Part shown: in pieces, positions 18,835-25,833 of the stretch
Layout: the number at the start of each line of letters is the position of its first letter
How positions within the stretch are numbered: position 1 is the first letter of the stretch
Source: Hyphomicrobiaceae bacterium
Lineage (GTDB): Bacteria > Pseudomonadota > Alphaproteobacteria > Rhizobiales > Hyphomicrobiaceae
NCBI GenBank assembly: GCA_022844275.1
Contig: JALHMB010000001.1
Coordinates: forward strand, 806,001-870,000
Reading direction: 5' to 3'
DNA: 64,000 nt
Notes under the pieces: generated by a model
What the model saw: only the letters and a program-made list of their open reading frames with translations
Databases searched by the model: none
Told to the model about the DNA's origin: nothing
Position numbers and translations under genes: made by a program

Positions 18835-19212
18835 ATGAAGACCTTTGCCGAGCTTTCCATCCTCCTTGTAGAGGACGAGTATTTGATAGCACTCGAAGCC
18901 GAGCAGATGCTTGAGATCATGGGCATCAAGTCGGTCGAAATCGCATCCACGTGGGAGATTGCGGCAATGCAGGCCGAGGAGGGCCGGTTCGACATCGCCC
19001 TCCTCGATGTGAACCTCAACGGGCGGCTGAGCTTCCCCATTGCCGACAAGCTAGCGCAGAGGGGAATACCCGTCGTGTTTGCCAGCGGCTACGACCTTCG
19101 ACATCGGATTGATACCGACTTCGATTTTGTCTGCGTAACAAAGCCCTATACTGCAGAGGTGCTGAAGAAAGCCTTGGCGACAGCTCTGGCAAAAGAGACA
19201 GACAGCAAATAA
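18835..19212 (+). CDS. Stand-alone response-regulator receiver
   Basis: This 125-residue single-domain receiver has the acidic pair in ILLVEDEYL (about 10-15), the phospho-acceptor Asp in IALLDVNLNG (about 62), the Ser/Thr switch position in FASGYD and the Lys in CVTKPYT (about 103). It has no output domain, so it acts as a phosphate relay, a sink or a protein-binding switch. Spacing of 8 bases after the CheB-CheR-HWE kinase, with GGAGCGGGT before the ATG, indicates co-transcription and a cognate pair. Confidence 0.92.
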   Translation: MKTFAELSILLVEDEYLIALEAEQMLEIMGIKSVEIASTWEIAAMQAEEGRFDIALLDVNLNGRLSFPIADKLAQRGIPVVFASGYDLRHRIDTDFDFVCVTKPYTAEVLKKALATALAKETDSK

Positions 19213-19557
19213 GGGACGGCTTTCATTACCCATGAGAGGTGTTTTGGGGCCGCTTGGCGCGGGAGCTGGCCCAGATAGTGGTCGTCGGTGCAATGTCAGC
19301 ATGGGGCAGCGTCAATGGCACTGCAGTATAATGCCGGATTGAATTTTGGTTGACGGCACGCGCCATGGAACACGCAACCGCACACGCCCGAGCCCGCACC
19401 GCTATAGCCTTAGGGGCGCCATCGACGCGCTTCCTCTCCAAGCCAAATGCCTGAGCAGGCCCGCTATCGAGATGTCCCGATATTCAATGCCGGCCTTGAT
19501 GTGCGGCCCGAACGACATCGACGGCCGGCCGGGCTGCCAGCGGAGCCCGATCGATGG
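19213..19557. other. Non-coding gap between convergent genes
   Basis: About 345 bases between the receiver gene and the leftward Pro/Tyr-rich protein. Nothing recognised on either strand, and no clear terminator stem with a T-run. Confidence 0.35.
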
Positions 19558-19977
19558 TCACCATCGCGGTCCAAGGTAAGGCCGTTCGTATCGTGCGTCG
19601 GCGCAGTACTCGCCATTCCAATACCGGTACTGGCCGCAGCTGCGAGGGCGGAGAGGGATCAGCACGGGTGCTGGCGGTACGTACTCGGCAACCGGAGGAG
19701 GCGCATATCCGGAAGCGGGCGCGCCGCCGTACCGGACATATGGTGCACCAGCATCAGCGCGCGGAGCGTGATAATCGGGCGGCACGGCGTAGTTCGGTGC
19801 CGGAAGGGAGCCGGGAGTCAGCGCATAGCTGAGTGGTGGCAGGTAATTACCTGGCGGATAAGGCTGCACGTGGGGGTAGGGGGGATAGTAGCCGTCGAGC
19901 GGCTGCGCAGACACGTTCGATGACCCCGCAAACAGTGCCCCCAGGATACCAACGGTGTGCAACATTGTTCTACGCAT
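19558..19977 (-). CDS. Exported Pro/Tyr-rich protein
   Basis: I chose the ATG at 19977 (MRRTMLHTVGILGALFAGSS) because GAGG lies about six bases upstream and it opens a signal peptide ending near VSAQ. The mature protein of about 115 residues is rich in Pro, Tyr and Gly (PYPHVQPYPPGNYLPP), and its conserved-looking C-terminus contains SCGQYRYWNGEYCADARYER with a Cys pair. Many Rhizobiales encode short secreted proteins with this ending. They may be envelope-associated, but no role is established. The gene is monocistronic, leftward, facing the receiver gene tail to tail. Confidence 0.62.
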   Translation of the reverse strand: MRRTMLHTVGILGALFAGSSNVSAQPLDGYYPPYPHVQPYPPGNYLPPLSYALTPGSLPAPNYAVPPDYHAPRADAGAPYVRYGGAPASGYAPPPVAEYVPPAPVLIPLRPRSCGQYRYWNGEYCADARYERPYLGPRW

Positions 19978-20169
19978 AATGGCCTCTGTCAGGGGTTTCC
20001 TGCCGGTTCGAGCTGGGTCGCTCCGGGCAGTGAAATGCCAGTCGGAGCACCAGAAAAGCAACGCGCACTGCCTAACTAACAATAGGTTCGCCATAGGCGA
20101 TGGCTTTCCATCCGGTCAAACCCTCAAGCTCGATAGGCAGATCCCCGGATCGAAGCCTTCGACCTCGAT

Positions 20170-20300
20170 CGCCTCGAGCCGCAGCCCGCAGCTTTGCGCT
20201 TTGAGCCATGCTCCAACCCGTGCCAACCTTGCCCACATATTTGAAATCGCGGCGTTCCTTGTGCGCGAGGAACAGCGACGCGACAAGGCCGTTGCCCTCC
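20170..20300 (-). pseudogene. Possible remnant of the ligase domain of DNA ligase D
   Basis: Leftward translation here gives EGNGLVASLFLAHKERRDFK followed by YVGKVGTGWSMAQSAKLRAA. The run YVGKVGTG(F/W)S after a short strand and a charged turn is characteristic of the OB-fold end of LigD-type ATP-dependent ligases (LxVAGRVGTGFS). No upstream ligase core or polymerase domain is present, and the reading frame after AKLRAA drifts into unrelated sequence. I take it as a short fossil. The match is short, so the identification is tentative. Confidence 0.4.
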
Positions 20301-20409
20301 AGAGCGTGGCCGCCTCGCGTGATCCCGCCGCGCTCCGGAACATCTTGTGGCCCGCCGGCGTTGTACAAGCCGAACCGCATTGACGGTTTGCCAGCTAAGG
20401 ATGAGCGTG

Positions 20410-20610
20410 ATGGATTGGGATCGGATTGAAGGCAATTGGAAGCAGTTCACCGGCAAGGTGAAGGAAAAGTGGGGCGATCTCACAGATGACGAAATCGCTC
20501 AGACCAACGGCAAGCGCGAGCAGCTCGAAGGCCTTGTTCAGAAGAAATACGGCTACGCCAAGGACAAGGTGCGCGAGGAAGTCGACACGTGGTCTCGCGA
20601 CCTCAAGTAG
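20410..20610 (+). CDS. CsbD family stress protein
   Basis: The 66-residue product (MDWDRIEGNWKQFTGKVKEK then WGDLTDDEIAQTNGKREQLE) is a clear CsbD-like protein, a small hydrophilic helical bundle induced by general stress in many bacteria; its biochemical role is unknown. I chose the ATG at 20410 because AAGGA sits at proper distance; an ATG at 20401 is in frame but touches the AAGG. A strong intrinsic terminator follows 18 bases after the stop, so it is transcribed alone. Confidence 0.92.
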   Translation: MDWDRIEGNWKQFTGKVKEKWGDLTDDEIAQTNGKREQLEGLVQKKYGYAKDKVREEVDTWSRDLK

Positions 20611-20628
20611 TCCTCGGCATCGAGGTGC

Positions 20629-20654
20629 AAAAGCCCGGTCCCTACCGGGCTTTT
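20629..20654 (+). terminator. Intrinsic terminator after csbD-like gene
   Basis: AAAAGCCCGGT (20629-20639) pairs perfectly with ACCGGGCTTTT (20644-20654) around a 4-base loop. The 11-bp GC-rich stem with A-tract before and T-tract after it is a textbook Rho-independent terminator and can work in both directions. Confidence 0.92.
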
Positions 20655-20744
20655 GTCGTATCTGGGCTCGTCTGTTGCTGCGCAGCGACATACGACTCGG
20701 CTTTTCCGCCTCTAGGATAGCCTCCTCGATAAGCGGGGGCAGAT

Positions 20745-21113
20745 ATGAAGGCGACACGAGCCGCAACAACACTTCTTCGCACGGCGGTCACGAAGGACGG
20801 ACATCTCGACCTGGTAATGGCCGACGCAACCGGCGAGGAAAGCAAGCTACGCCTGACCGCGGATCTGGCTTCGAGCTTACGCAAGGTATTGGAGGACTTC
20901 ACCTCGACGGGCGCAGCTGGCACCGGCGCGACGCTCACCAAGAGGCCGAAAGCATTTGCAGTGGGAACCGGTCGGTTTGAGCGTTTGGTCTTGTTGCGCT
21001 TCGAGGATGATGCGCCATATGCACTTCGGCCCGAAGACGCGATCGGCCTCGCTGAGGCGCTTACTGAACAGACTGAAACCGTTGTCTCGATGCCAGAACA
21101 GGTTCTGCAGTAA
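20745..21113 (+). CDS. Hypothetical protein, 122 residues
   Basis: This frame begins MKATRAATTLLRTAVTKDGH after GGGGGCAGAT and codes for a soluble alpha/beta-looking protein with no signal peptide or membrane segment. It contains DLVMADATGEESKLRLTADL and DAPYALRPEDAIGLAEALTE, which read like a small beta-sheet plus helices. I do not recognise a family. Codon use is like that of its neighbours, and it lies 84 bases before the SRAP gene on the same strand, so co-transcription is possible but not shown. Confidence 0.6.
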   Translation: MKATRAATTLLRTAVTKDGHLDLVMADATGEESKLRLTADLASSLRKVLEDFTSTGAAGTGATLTKRPKAFAVGTGRFERLVLLRFEDDAPYALRPEDAIGLAEALTEQTETVVSMPEQVLQ

Positions 21114-21197
21114 ATTCCAGTTCGCGCATAGGTCGAATGGCGGCCTGAGCGGTCCGCGAGAATTCCCTAGCGCATCTGACGCTGCTATAGCCTCGGC

Positions 21198-21905
21198 ATG
21201 TGCGGACGCGTCTTTGTCAGATCCTCTTTCGCCGAGCTGATGGCGGCCTTCGCCGATGTGCGGCGCGGCGACAACCTTGCCAGCCTAGAGCCCGGACCGC
21301 GCCACAACGGTGCGCCATCGCTCATCTATCCAATAATCGTGCGTGACACGCAGTCGGTCCGCGGCGCCTTCTCGGAAGCTCGATGGGGATTGGTCCCCTC
21401 TTGGGTGAAGGAGGCAAAGCCGAAGGTGCAGCCGGCGCAAGCGCGCTGCGAGTCAATCAAGACCAATGGCATGTTCCGCGGCGCGTACCGCTCGCGGCGC
21501 TGCCTGGTGCCCATCGATGGCTACTTTGAGTGGAAAGCCACCAAGAGCGGGAAACAGCCCTACGCGCTCGCCATGGCCGACGGGAAGCCCTTCTGCCTCG
21601 CCGGCATCTGGGAGAGCCGCCCTGACCCTGTTCTGCGGCCAGGCACGGAACCAAAAACATTCGCGATCGTAACCTGCCCGCCGAACGAACTCGTCGCGAG
21701 CATCCACGACCGGATGCCGGTGATCCTGCACGAGAAGGACTATGCCCGCTGGCTCGGCGAAGATCATGACCCGGCAGATCTCATGGTGCCATATCCGAGC
21801 GAGCTGATGAAGATCTGGCCAGTGAGCACGCGGGTCAACAACGTGCGCAACCAGGAAGCCGACTTGCTCGATCCGATCGAGCCGGAGGAGCCGGAATTAC
21901 TGTGA
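21198..21905 (+). CDS. SRAP domain abasic-site shielding protein (HMCES/YedK family)
   Basis: The product begins MCGRVFVRSS. Cys2, exposed after Met removal, is the residue that forms the thiazolidine crosslink with abasic sites in single-stranded DNA in this family. Other signatures are ARWGLVPSWVK, QARCES (the ARxE-type motif), RSRRCLVPIDGYFEWK and the HDRMPVIL block containing the active His. The length of 235 residues is typical. It protects replication forks by covalent capture of AP sites. The next small gene overlaps its stop by 4 bases, indicating translational coupling. The start is fixed by the need for Cys2. Confidence 0.95.
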   Translation: MCGRVFVRSSFAELMAAFADVRRGDNLASLEPGPRHNGAPSLIYPIIVRDTQSVRGAFSEARWGLVPSWVKEAKPKVQPAQARCESIKTNGMFRGAYRSRRCLVPIDGYFEWKATKSGKQPYALAMADGKPFCLAGIWESRPDPVLRPGTEPKTFAIVTCPPNELVASIHDRMPVILHEKDYARWLGEDHDPADLMVPYPSELMKIWPVSTRVNNVRNQEADLLDPIEPEEPELL

Positions 21906-22114
21906 GACGCCCCCGAGACGAGAACAAGCCCCGCGATATCGCCGACATAGAGTCGACGGTCAGTGAGACGATGCTCATCCCGGACTGCACGAAGTTCGTG
22001 ATTGTCGACGTTGACCGCGACAATGGGAGGGTGCAGATCAAGTTCGCGCTCGACGACCAAGTAATGCGCGCGTGGGTGGCGGCTGAACACTTCGAGAAGA
22101 CGTTGGGAAACTGA
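21902..22114 (+). CDS. Small hypothetical protein coupled to SRAP gene
   Basis: A GTG at 21902 overlaps the SRAP stop (GTGA), giving a 70-residue protein (MRRPRDENKPRDIADIESTV...) with a basic N-terminus and a compact C-terminal part (FVIVDVDRDNGRVQIKFALD) that ends DDQVMRAWVAAEHFEKTLGN. The C-terminal half looks like a small beta-sheet and helix fold. An internal ATG at 21971 would give only the conserved-looking part. No family recognised. The overlap with a DNA-damage gene is the only hint of function. Confidence 0.5.
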   Translation: MRRPRDENKPRDIADIESTVSETMLIPDCTKFVIVDVDRDNGRVQIKFALDDQVMRAWVAAEHFEKTLGN

Positions 22115-22216
22115 GGTGCTGGTCACGACGAGGCGCTTTGTCGAGGCCAAAAGTCACTCCGTCGCGTGACAGCACATTATTAGTTTGATAGCCGCCATCC
22201 GCGAAAAGGCGCGAAG

Positions 22217-22291
22217 GGCCATGTCCGGAGATGGTGACAGCAGATCATCCGCTCTTGTGTGCTATCTCAACGGGAGCTTCCGGACATGGCC
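22217..22291. repeat. 13-bp perfect inverted repeat upstream of thiolase operon
   Basis: GGCCATGTCCGGA (22217-22229) is exactly complementary to TCCGGACATGGCC (22279-22291), with 49 bases between the arms. It lies about 90 bases before the thiolase-like start and after the small SRAP-coupled gene. It could be a regulator site pair, a transcript hairpin or the ends of a short mobile-element relic. No target duplication was recognised. Confidence 0.6.
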
Positions 22292-22383
22292 GAGGAGCAG
22301 GCGAGCATCTCGCTGGATCCTGAGTTATCATAGCGGCAGCCAGATCAGTATGATCGTCAGGGTTCAGGGGCTCAGCTACTTCG

Positions 22384-23544
22384 ATGCTTGGAAGACATAT
22401 CGCCATTGTGGGTGTCGGGGAGACGCGTCCGGTGCGCCGGTCCGACAAGGGTCTGAGAGGCCTGGTTGTCGAAGCGGTCGAGGCAGCGCTCGCAGACGCG
22501 GGCCTCGAGCCTGGTGATATCGATGGCGTCGTTAGCGATGGCCTGATTATGCCCTCGACCGTTCCGCGTGACTGGGTCGCGGCCCAGTTCGGCTTCGGCC
22601 GGAGCTACGACGGCGGCATGTCCTACGGAGGCGCAGCGACGGCCTGCTCGCCGATCCATGCGCAGCTCGCAATCTCGAGCGGCATGGCGAAGACTCTTGT
22701 ATACTATTTTGGGGTCGACTGGGGCACGCGCGCCTCGGGCCCTTACGGGTTCCACGACCTCTATGCTGGAAAGATGGCCTTCGAGAAGCCCTACGGCTTT
22801 ACTGGGCAGCCGCAGTACTTTGCGCTGTGGGCGCGGCGCTACATGCATGAATACGGTCTGACCGAGCGCGACCTTGCGACTATCGCCGTAACGCAGCGTG
22901 AGAGCGCCCTGCTCAATCCGCTGTCGCAGGCGACACAACCGCTGACGTACGAGGACTACTTTGCATCACGCATGATTTCCAGTCCGCTGCGCGTTCCGGA
23001 CTGCTGCCTGCTCACGGATGGCGCCTGCGCCTTCGTGATGACGAGCCTCGAGCGCGCCCGAGATCTCGCCAAGCCGCCGGTCCGCGTGCTTGGCGCGGGC
23101 TTTGGCAGCGAGCCGATCTCCGGTGACGACGTGTTCACGCAACCGGCTGGCATGATGCGTATTCCGGGAGCGAGGATTGCCACCGGGAAGGCTCTGCAAC
23201 AGGCTGGTATCACGCTCGCCGACATCGACTTCGCCGAGGTCTACGACTGCTTCACGATATCCTGCCTGTTGCAGCTCGAGGACATCGGCTTCTGCAAACG
23301 CGGTGAGGGCGCAGCATTCATCCGCGAGAAGGGCATCGGCTTAGGGGGAAAGCTGCCGGTCAATACACACGGCGGGCTACTTTCGCACAGCTACCTGTTG
23401 GGCGTCGAGCATGTGATCGAGGCCGTCCGGCAGCTTCGCGGCGAGGCCGGTCGCGGGCAGGTCGCGGGCGCCGAGATTGGCCTCGTCGGCGGCCTATCCA
23501 ACCCCGACTATGGCGTCATGATTCTTGGGCGCGATGTTAGATGA
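22384..23544 (+). CDS. Thiolase-like (SCP-x/lipid-transfer type) protein
   Basis: The 386-residue protein has a thiolase fold: an N-terminal half starting IAIVGVGETRP with AVEAALADAGLEPGDIDGVV, and a C-terminal half with EVYDCFTISCLLQLEDIGF and VNTHGGLLSHSYLLG, where the catalytic His sits in the HGG block. The nucleophile region (YGGAATACSPIHAQL) deviates from the standard CxSG, as in the so-called acetyl-CoA acetyltransferase/lipid-transfer subfamily that works with DUF35 partners. It overlaps the DUF35 gene by 4 bases and is followed by an acyl-CoA ligase, so the three form one operon, probably for activation and chain cleavage or aldol cleavage of a lipid or sterol-like acid. The substrate is unknown. 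Confidence 0.88.
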   Translation: MLGRHIAIVGVGETRPVRRSDKGLRGLVVEAVEAALADAGLEPGDIDGVVSDGLIMPSTVPRDWVAAQFGFGRSYDGGMSYGGAATACSPIHAQLAISSGMAKTLVYYFGVDWGTRASGPYGFHDLYAGKMAFEKPYGFTGQPQYFALWARRYMHEYGLTERDLATIAVTQRESALLNPLSQATQPLTYEDYFASRMISSPLRVPDCCLLTDGACAFVMTSLERARDLAKPPVRVLGAGFGSEPISGDDVFTQPAGMMRIPGARIATGKALQQAGITLADIDFAEVYDCFTISCLLQLEDIGFCKRGEGAAFIREKGIGLGGKLPVNTHGGLLSHSYLLGVEHVIEAVRQLRGEAGRGQVAGAEIGLVGGLSNPDYGVMILGRDVR

Positions 23545-23945
23545 GCAGGGCGACTAGGATGATGCTTCCGGAGTTTGCAGGCTTCTTCGAGAACGCGGCC
23601 CAGCAGCGGCTCGCCTTCCCGTATTGCAGGCGTTGCGCAAATTTCCATTGGTATCCGATGCCGCGTTGCCCGCAATGCCGGTCGCGCGACATCATCTGGC
23701 GGTCGATTGAGGGGCGCGGTGAGCTCGTCAGCTTTTCGCACGTCATGCACGCCTTCGATAAGTCGCGCAGCGATGCTCTGCCTTATGTCGTAGCGCTGGT
23801 GAAGTTCGCCGATGCGCCGGGTGTCAATCTGATCACCAACATCGACGCCCCGGCCATGGACACGCTCCAGGTCGGAGACTCTGTCGTGCCGGTCTTTCGC
23901 ACCGATGATGGCGAACAGCCAATGGTGGAGTTTCGGTTGGCATGA
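23541..23945 (+). CDS. Zn-ribbon/OB-fold protein (DUF35 family), thiolase partner
   Basis: The 134-residue protein has the rubredoxin-like zinc ribbon CRRCANFHWYPMPRCPQC near residues 29-46 (two CxxC pairs), followed by an OB fold (GRGELVSFSHVMHAF... and LQVGDSVVPVF). Members of this family bind next to thiolase-like proteins and are thought to bind the acyl-CoA. The ATG lies within the stop of the preceding thiolase-like gene (ATGA), the standard arrangement for this pair. Confidence 0.92.
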   Translation: MSRATRMMLPEFAGFFENAAQQRLAFPYCRRCANFHWYPMPRCPQCRSRDIIWRSIEGRGELVSFSHVMHAFDKSRSDALPYVVALVKFADAPGVNLITNIDAPAMDTLQVGDSVVPVFRTDDGEQPMVEFRLA

Positions 23946-23964
23946 GTGAACTGGATAGCATCCC

Positions 23965-25611
23965 ATGACAAACCTTATGGATCTTCCAACGCTGTGGCTG
24001 GCACTCGCCGATACGGCAGGCGCGCACGGCAACCTGCCCTGCCTTTCGATCCCACCGCGACCGTCACGCGACTACGATCCCGAAGGCCTGCTGTGGTCCT
24101 ACGCCGAGGTTGCTGAACGGGTAACCAGCCTCATCGAGCGCTATGCCGCTGCCGGCTACGGTCATGGCCATCGGGTCTCGCTCGTGCTCGAGAACCGGCC
24201 CGCGTTCATGTTGCATTTCCTGGCGCTCAATGCGCTCGGATGCTGGGTTGTGCCGCTCAATCCGGAGTTCCGCCACGACGATCTCCTTTATGTCCTCGGC
24301 CATTCTGAGGTCGACCTGATAGTCGCACTGCCGCAGCACATGGCCGAAATTACCAAGGCCGTGGCGGCACTCGATCGCCGCATTCCAATCGTCGGCTCGA
24401 CGGCCTTCGCTGACACGCTCGCTCGTTCCACGCGCCCAGCCAGGAGTACGCCGCCCGGTCGCGATTCCGAAGGCGTGCTCATGTACACCTCCGGCACGAC
24501 AGGGATGCCGAAGGGATGCATCATCGACAACGAGTATTTCTTCTTCGCCGCCGAACGATATCTCGCGCTCGGCGGCACAGTAACGGTGCGGCACGGCGAG
24601 GAGCGGCTCTACAATCCACTGCCGCTGTTCTATGCGAACGGACTTGCCATCGCCAATCCCGCGATGATCATGTCGCGCAACTGCATGATATTTCCAGACC
24701 GCTTTCATCCCTCGAGCTGGTGGGCCGATCTCGTTGCAACGCGAGCAACCATGATCCACTACCTCGGCATCATTCCACCCGTTCTGATGGCACGTCCTGA
24801 GGATGCGGACGAGAAGCGGCATCAGGTGCGCTGCGGTCTCGGCGCTGGCGTCGATCCAGCCTTGCGGGTTGCCTTCGAGGAGCGCTTCGGGATCACACTC
24901 GCCGAGATCTACGGCATGTCCGAGATCGGCATCTGCTCAGCCGACGTCTCGAGCGAGCGCGACGGCAAGACGCGGTCGATCGGCCGCGGCATGCCAGGGC
25001 TCGAGTACCAGCTCATCGATGATGACGGCGCAGCGCAACCACTGGGAACGCCCGGCGAGTTGCGCGTGCGGCGACCGGGGCACGATCCCAGGCGTGGTCT
25101 TCTCAAGGAGTATTTCCGCGATCCCGAGACAACGGCTGCGGTCTGGAACGACGGTTGGTTCCACACCGGCGACATCCTGGTCGATACCGCTGACGGTCTC
25201 GTGTTCGTCGATCGGAAAAAGCACATGGTCCGCCGCAGCGGGCAGAACATCTCGGCAGGTGAAGTGGAAGCGACACTGCGGACGCACCCGGCCGTGCGCG
25301 AGGTGGCGATTATCCCCGTCGCGGACGAGCTGCGCGACGAGGAGGTCTATGCCTGCGTCGTGCTGAAAGATGGCTTTGACGGTGGGCCCGAGCTTGCCGA
25401 TGCCCTCGCTCGCTATGCGCTCGACAGGCTCGCCTATTTCAAGATTCCGGGTTGGGTAGGCTTCGTCGACAGCCTGCCAACCACGTACTCGCAGAAGCTG
25501 CGCAAGGGCGATATCTTTGGCGCTTCCGACCCGCGGCTACATCCGACCGCCGTCGACGTGCGCGAGGTCAAGCAGTCGCGCGGCAAGAGCAAGGCCGCAG
25601 CCGCAAATTAG
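23965..25611 (+). CDS. AMP-dependent acyl-CoA synthetase/ligase
   Basis: This 548-residue class I adenylate-forming enzyme has the P-loop MYTSGTTGMPKGC (about 172-184), the YGMSEIG adenine-binding motif, the GWFHTGDILV hinge block and VFVDRKKHMVRRSGQNISAG before the mobile C-terminal domain (EVEATLRTHPAVREVAIIPV). The catalytic Lys is expected in the segment TYSQKLRKGDIF near the C-terminus. The ANL family includes acyl-CoA and carnitine-CoA ligases, and the sequence resembles crotonobetaine/carnitine-CoA ligase-like members, but the substrate is not certain. It starts 19 bases after the DUF35 gene and completes a three-gene acyl-CoA operon. The C-terminus is Lys/Ala-rich (SRGKSKAAAAN). Confidence 0.9.
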   Translation: MTNLMDLPTLWLALADTAGAHGNLPCLSIPPRPSRDYDPEGLLWSYAEVAERVTSLIERYAAAGYGHGHRVSLVLENRPAFMLHFLALNALGCWVVPLNPEFRHDDLLYVLGHSEVDLIVALPQHMAEITKAVAALDRRIPIVGSTAFADTLARSTRPARSTPPGRDSEGVLMYTSGTTGMPKGCIIDNEYFFFAAERYLALGGTVTVRHGEERLYNPLPLFYANGLAIANPAMIMSRNCMIFPDRFHPSSWWADLVATRATMIHYLGIIPPVLMARPEDADEKRHQVRCGLGAGVDPALRVAFEERFGITLAEIYGMSEIGICSADVSSERDGKTRSIGRGMPGLEYQLIDDDGAAQPLGTPGELRVRRPGHDPRRGLLKEYFRDPETTAAVWNDGWFHTGDILVDTADGLVFVDRKKHMVRRSGQNISAGEVEATLRTHPAVREVAIIPVADELRDEEVYACVVLKDGFDGGPELADALARYALDRLAYFKIPGWVGFVDSLPTTYSQKLRKGDIFGASDPRLHPTAVDVREVKQSRGKSKAAAAN

Positions 25612-25833
25612 GATGCAATGGTACGGAGAGCTGACCTGGCAACTTGCGGTCGGCGAGCTCAATCGACGGGCCAGGGCGCACACGTTGCCGATGGACGCAG
25701 TGATCCGATAGCTTCCGTGGGGCGTCCGACAAGACGGGCCAAATGCAGCCATCGGATCCTAGCGTGCGGGATCGTGCCGCGATCAATCACATGCGGGCCT
25801 TTGCATTGCCACGCTGGACGTCCAGACCCTGGT

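Noticed and set aside
22185-22517. 110-codon plus-strand frame across the 22217-22291 inverted repeat
   Set aside because: It overlaps the thiolase start out of frame and has no family features.
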